8,031 bases of DNA from JAHDCC01 sp964551835 (GTDB taxonomy: Bacteria > Actinomycetota > Acidimicrobiia > Acidimicrobiales > SZUA-35): positions 1 through 8,031 of the forward strand of contig CAZKEM010000051.1 in NCBI GenBank assembly GCA_964551835.1. The letters run 5' to 3'. Position numbers and translations under genes: made by a program. Numbering within the stretch: the stretch's first letter is position 1; each line of letters opens with the position of its first letter. Of this stretch, positions 5,602 to 8,031 are shown piece by piece. Below the pieces are notes generated by a model. It ran no database searches. It was given only the letters and a program-made list of their open reading frames with translations, and was not told the origin of the DNA.

Positions 5602-5642
5602 GATATTAAAGAAATTGTCTAAAACGCGAAACGACTAAGCCT

Positions 5643-6335
5643 ATGAAGCGATTAGAACGCCTCTTCGCCATAAACGAGGCCCTACGACGGGCTTCGCCTC
5701 GCCCAGTTAGCGCGGCGAGGTTAGCCGAAGAGTTCGGAGTTACAAGACGCACCATTGAACGTGATATCGCAGCGCTCAAAGCATCAGGCGTGCCGCTGTA
5801 TTCAGAACCCGGGCGCGCCGGTGGGCAGCTTAGTCTCGACCAGCTCGGCAACGTCATTGTTACCCTCACGCCGGTTGAAGTGACCGCCTTGATCACCGCT
5901 ATCAAAGCTGGGGGTTCTACTATCCCATGGTCAGAAGCTGGCCGAACAGCCACCAAAAGACTACTCGATGCTCTACCGACGAGTAGCCGACTCGGGGTTG
6001 AAGAGCTACGAAGTCGAATCCGGGTACGATCGACTGAACCAAATGCCCGCCGAGGGGTCAAGAGAACTGTCGAAGCAGCCGTTCAGGACGGCACAGTCGT
6101 GAATCTCGAGTACGAGGACGGCTCTGGCACGATCACCAACCGACGGGTTGAGGCGCTCGGATTTTACGAAGGAGCTGACGGCTGGTGTTTGGTCGGCTGG
6201 TGCCATTTGCGAAAGGCTGGCAGAATATTCCGGCTCGACCGAATACGCAAAGCCCACGCTAGCAAGACAGCCAACCAGCCCCGAGACCTCGACCAGGTTC
6301 TCGGTTGGACACCCGGCGCGAGTAGCGCCCCTTAG
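5643..6335 (+). CDS. YafY-like transcriptional regulator (HTH + WYL domain)
   Basis: This is a DNA-binding regulator with a ligand-sensing WYL domain. The N-terminal winged helix-turn-helix (1-57) has ARLAEEFGVTRRTIERDIAAL and the wing GVPLYSEPGRAGG. The middle (70-130) is helical (LTPVEVTALITAI). The WYL region (about 138-208) includes VNLEYEDGSGTITNRRVEALG, then W-C-L in place of W-Y-L, and ends with the typical RIFRLDRI. At 230 residues it is a short member, lacking the WCX extension of PafB/PafC-type proteins. The ATG has no obvious ribosome-binding site. It is divergent from the VOC-family gene and shares its control region, so that gene and itself are the likely targets. The effector is unknown. 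Its 3' end converges with the small signal peptidase across 45 bp. Confidence 0.9.
   Translation: MKRLERLFAINEALRRASPRPVSAARLAEEFGVTRRTIERDIAALKASGVPLYSEPGRAGGQLSLDQLGNVIVTLTPVEVTALITAIKAGGSTIPWSEAGRTATKRLLDALPTSSRLGVEELRSRIRVRSTEPNARRGVKRTVEAAVQDGTVVNLEYEDGSGTITNRRVEALGFYEGADGWCLVGWCHLRKAGRIFRLDRIRKAHASKTANQPRDLDQVLGWTPGASSAP
6315..6329. terminator. Weak GC hairpin at the end of the YafY-like gene
   Basis: GGCGC-GAGTA-GCGCC forms a 5-bp stem ending 3 bp before the stop codon (6333-6335). No T-run follows, so at best it is a weak pause or a factor-dependent terminator between the convergent genes. Confidence 0.2.
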
Positions 6336-6380
6336 CGGTGCCGTCTCGCTGCTCCCGTAGGCTTCGTGTGTGAACTAGGG

Positions 6381-6974
6381 CTACAGGCCGCCGATGCGAT
6401 CGAACGGCAAGAACCGAACGAACGCTTTGCCTACTACTTGGGTTTCCTTTACTGGCCCTAGACCGCGCGAAGAGTCGTCTGACCGAGGACGGTTATCGCC
6501 GAGAACAAAAATGTGACCATCGGGGACCGTCTCCGGACCAAACTCATCCTCGGGCACATCATCAGCCAAATAGTCACTCTCATCTAACGGCTCGCCGTCG
6601 ATAAATACCGTGTCGTCACGTACCTCAACCGTTTCACCAGAAAACGCCACGACCCGTTTGATCAAGTCTTTAGTCTGCCCGGGAACAACCTCTTCACGTT
6701 CGATAACCACGATGTCGCCGCGACCAATATCGCCGACCACATAACTCAACTTGTTAACCAAAACCCGGTCCTTGATCTGAAGTGTCGGCTCCATCGAACC
6801 TGACGGAATCCAAAAAGCTGCCAACACAAAAGCCCGGAGCAGCAACGCAAAAACCACCGATGAAACAATTACCACCACCCACTCAAAAACGTTTCGGCCA
6901 GCGCTGTTCGATTCAGCTTCTTCCTCGACGTCCTCAACGTCAAGAAGGCTCTCATCCTGGTTTACAGTCACCAC
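6381..6974 (-). CDS. lepB: Type I signal peptidase, compact form
   Basis: This is a second S26-family signal peptidase of normal size (197 residues). Residues 1-27 form an acidic cytoplasmic N-terminus. One TM helix spans about 31-51 (EWVVVIVSSVVFALLLRAFV), followed by the nucleophile S60 in IPSGSMEPT. The general base is K106 in DLIKRVVAFSGE, and the C-terminal boxes VLGDNR and SDDSSRGLG are present. The catalytic domain resembles the long paralogue at 3073-4770 closely (VLVNKLSY, GxIGRGD and the ESxYLAxDV insert are shared), so the two probably arose by duplication. The GTG at 6974 has GAGG about 10 nt upstream. An immediately following GTG could also serve. It starts 33 bp after pafC on the same strand, so it is probably in that operon. 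Confidence 0.95.
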   Translation of the reverse strand: MVTVNQDESLLDVEDVEEEAESNSAGRNVFEWVVVIVSSVVFALLLRAFVLAAFWIPSGSMEPTLQIKDRVLVNKLSYVVGDIGRGDIVVIEREEVVPGQTKDLIKRVVAFSGETVEVRDDTVFIDGEPLDESDYLADDVPEDEFGPETVPDGHIFVLGDNRPRSDDSSRGLGPVKETQVVGKAFVRFLPFDRIGGL

Positions 6975-7007
6975 GATAGCGTAGCCTCAAATACGCTTCC
7001 TGGTTGC

Positions 7008-7973
7008 TCAGGTTCGATATCGAGTGAGAATATTGGCTGCGGTTTCGGAAAGACCCTTTGCCGGGTCTTCGATACCCTGTGATTCAATAATCTCGCAATC
7101 AGGGCCCAAACGAAGAAGCAGCCGGTAAAACCACGCCTGAGCGGTAACGACCAGAGTTATGACCAAGCCGTCATCGTTCCGCTTGACCACTTCACACGGG
7201 TAGGCGTCAGCCACCCACGACACGGCTGGACTGAGACGCAACGTTACGGTCGGATCGTCGGCACGCGGATGAAACACTCCGATCGATTCACCGTCGTCAG
7301 CAGGTCCATTGACACTTGGGTTGTCCGTAGGTCGGATGTCGGTAATTCGATCAAGGCGAAAGATCCTTTCGCCCTCAGCCTTAGTGCACCAGGCGTGGAC
7401 ATACCACGACCCTGAGTCGGAGAATACCCGCCAGGGGCTAATCATCCTATGGCTAACAGTGTCGCGGCCAAAGGAATAATAGGTGATCTCGACATCGTGG
7501 CCATCTTTGACCGCCGACCGGACAGCGGCCAACACGTCAGCCTCGACATCGCCGAGCTTTACCTCCAAGTTGGCGCCGCTATCTCCGTATCGCACGCCGA
7601 GGCTTCGCCCGAGCTTCGTCAACGCTCGTGCGAGCGGGCCATCTTCCTCGGTTCCTGGAACTGACAGTAGCGCCTCAGAAGCCGCTAGCAGTGCTAAACC
7701 TTGGCCCGGCGTTAACCGTAGCGGTCGTGAGAAATAGTCGGCGAGATCTATCGTTACGCAACCGTCCTCGTCTATTAGAACATCCACCAGGGAGTCCGGG
7801 GAGTAAGGGGGTAAGCCCACCATAAATACGACGGCCAGGTCATCCAGCAGAGCTTTTTCGGATAACCCAAAGCGTTCGGCTACATCAGCGACTTTTTCGC
7901 CCGGGTGAGCCACTATCCATGGCACAACGGCCAAAACTCGGCGTAACCGATCGGGCGCCGTTATCCGTCCCAT
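7008..7973 (-). CDS. pafC: PafC-like WYL-domain transcriptional regulator
   Basis: This 321-residue regulator has the PafC layout. A helix-turn-helix (about 5-62) includes RLRRVLAVVPWIVAHPGEKV and ADVAERFGLSEKALLDDL, followed by GLPPYSPDSLVDV, which is characteristic of PafC. A central helical part carries RPLRLTPGQGLALLAASEAL. The WYL domain (about 150-215) has VEITYYSFGRDTVSHRMISP, SWYVHAWC and RIFRLDRI, and a C-terminal WCX region (about 235-321) follows. In mycobacteria PafB and PafC form a single-stranded-DNA-responsive activator of DNA-damage genes. That role is transferred from the family and not shown here. The ATG lies inside the end of the upstream WYL gene (13-bp overlap), so the pair is translationally coupled. 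A 10-bp palindrome, TCGATATCGA (7014-7023), covers its last codons. Confidence 0.88.
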   Translation of the reverse strand: MGRITAPDRLRRVLAVVPWIVAHPGEKVADVAERFGLSEKALLDDLAVVFMVGLPPYSPDSLVDVLIDEDGCVTIDLADYFSRPLRLTPGQGLALLAASEALLSVPGTEEDGPLARALTKLGRSLGVRYGDSGANLEVKLGDVEADVLAAVRSAVKDGHDVEITYYSFGRDTVSHRMISPWRVFSDSGSWYVHAWCTKAEGERIFRLDRITDIRPTDNPSVNGPADDGESIGVFHPRADDPTVTLRLSPAVSWVADAYPCEVVKRNDDGLVITLVVTAQAWFYRLLLRLGPDCEIIESQGIEDPAKGLSETAANILTRYRT

Positions 7974-8031
7974 CGACGAGCCTCACATTCTTCGAGCCAG
8001 CTGATAATGTCGCTTCGCGCCGATTCGGGAG
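7961..8031 (-). CDS. C-terminal end of an upstream regulator, probably PafB (cut by window edge)
   Basis: Only the last 22 codons are visible. They encode PESARSDIISWLEECEARR ending WDG, with the stop TAA at 7961-7963. A helix ending in D-I-x-x-W-L-E is what the tail of WYL-domain regulators usually looks like, and in actinomycetes PafB stands directly upstream of PafC. The frame overlaps the pafC start by 13 bp. The identity therefore rests mainly on position, and the symbol is withheld. Confidence 0.6.
   Translation of the reverse strand, partial: PESARSDIISWLEECEARRWDG

Noticed and set aside
7007..7028. CTCA / TCGATATCGA / TGAG symmetry at the end of pafC as a terminator
   Set aside because: The arms are uneven, the inner stem would have almost no loop, no T-run follows, and the next gene is only 33 bp away in an apparent operon.

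Overview
The window looks like the chromosome of an actinomycete (Actinomycetota) of only moderate G+C. The main evidence is a PafB/PafC-type pair of WYL regulators, which is an actinobacterial signature, lying on the same strand as a TatB-TatC pair. GTG and TTG starts are also frequent. An Acidimicrobiia-like lineage would fit, but this is inferred from gene content by eye and not from any search.

Layout, read along the minus strand from the right edge: the tail of a probable pafB (7961-8031) overlaps pafC (7008-7973). A compact type I signal peptidase (6381-6974) follows 33 bp downstream. The far left carries, also on the minus strand, a zinc-ribbon protein (870-1202), tatB (375-770) and the first 126 codons of tatC (1-378, running off the edge). 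The regulatory and protein-export genes (PafBC, signal peptidase, TatBC) thus form the minus-strand framework of the window.

Between these ends lie more varied genes. A YafY-like WYL regulator (5643-6335, +) is divergent from a VOC/glyoxalase-fold protein (5120-5527, -), and they share a 115-bp control region. Next come a doubtful 59-codon minus-strand ORF and a second signal peptidase (3073-4770, -). That peptidase has a normal catalytic domain behind a disordered N-terminal tail of about 390 residues. On the plus strand a secreted barnase/RNase Sa-type ribonuclease (2151-2594) overlaps its barstar-family inhibitor (2591-3019) by 4 bp. Upstream, on the same strand, is a GDPD-fold protein whose catalytic residues are almost all replaced.

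How the genes fit together: signal peptidases and TatBC handle protein export, and the ribonuclease carries an export signal that such a system would process. Barstar would protect the cytoplasm from the enzyme before export. PafBC is known in mycobacteria as a DNA-damage-responsive activator. The most unusual sequence features are the giant acidic/basic tail of the second signal peptidase, a perfect 17-bp-arm inverted repeat inside the part of the gene encoding that tail, and the catalytically stripped GDPD protein. No tRNA, rRNA, CRISPR array, insertion sequence or transposase was seen.
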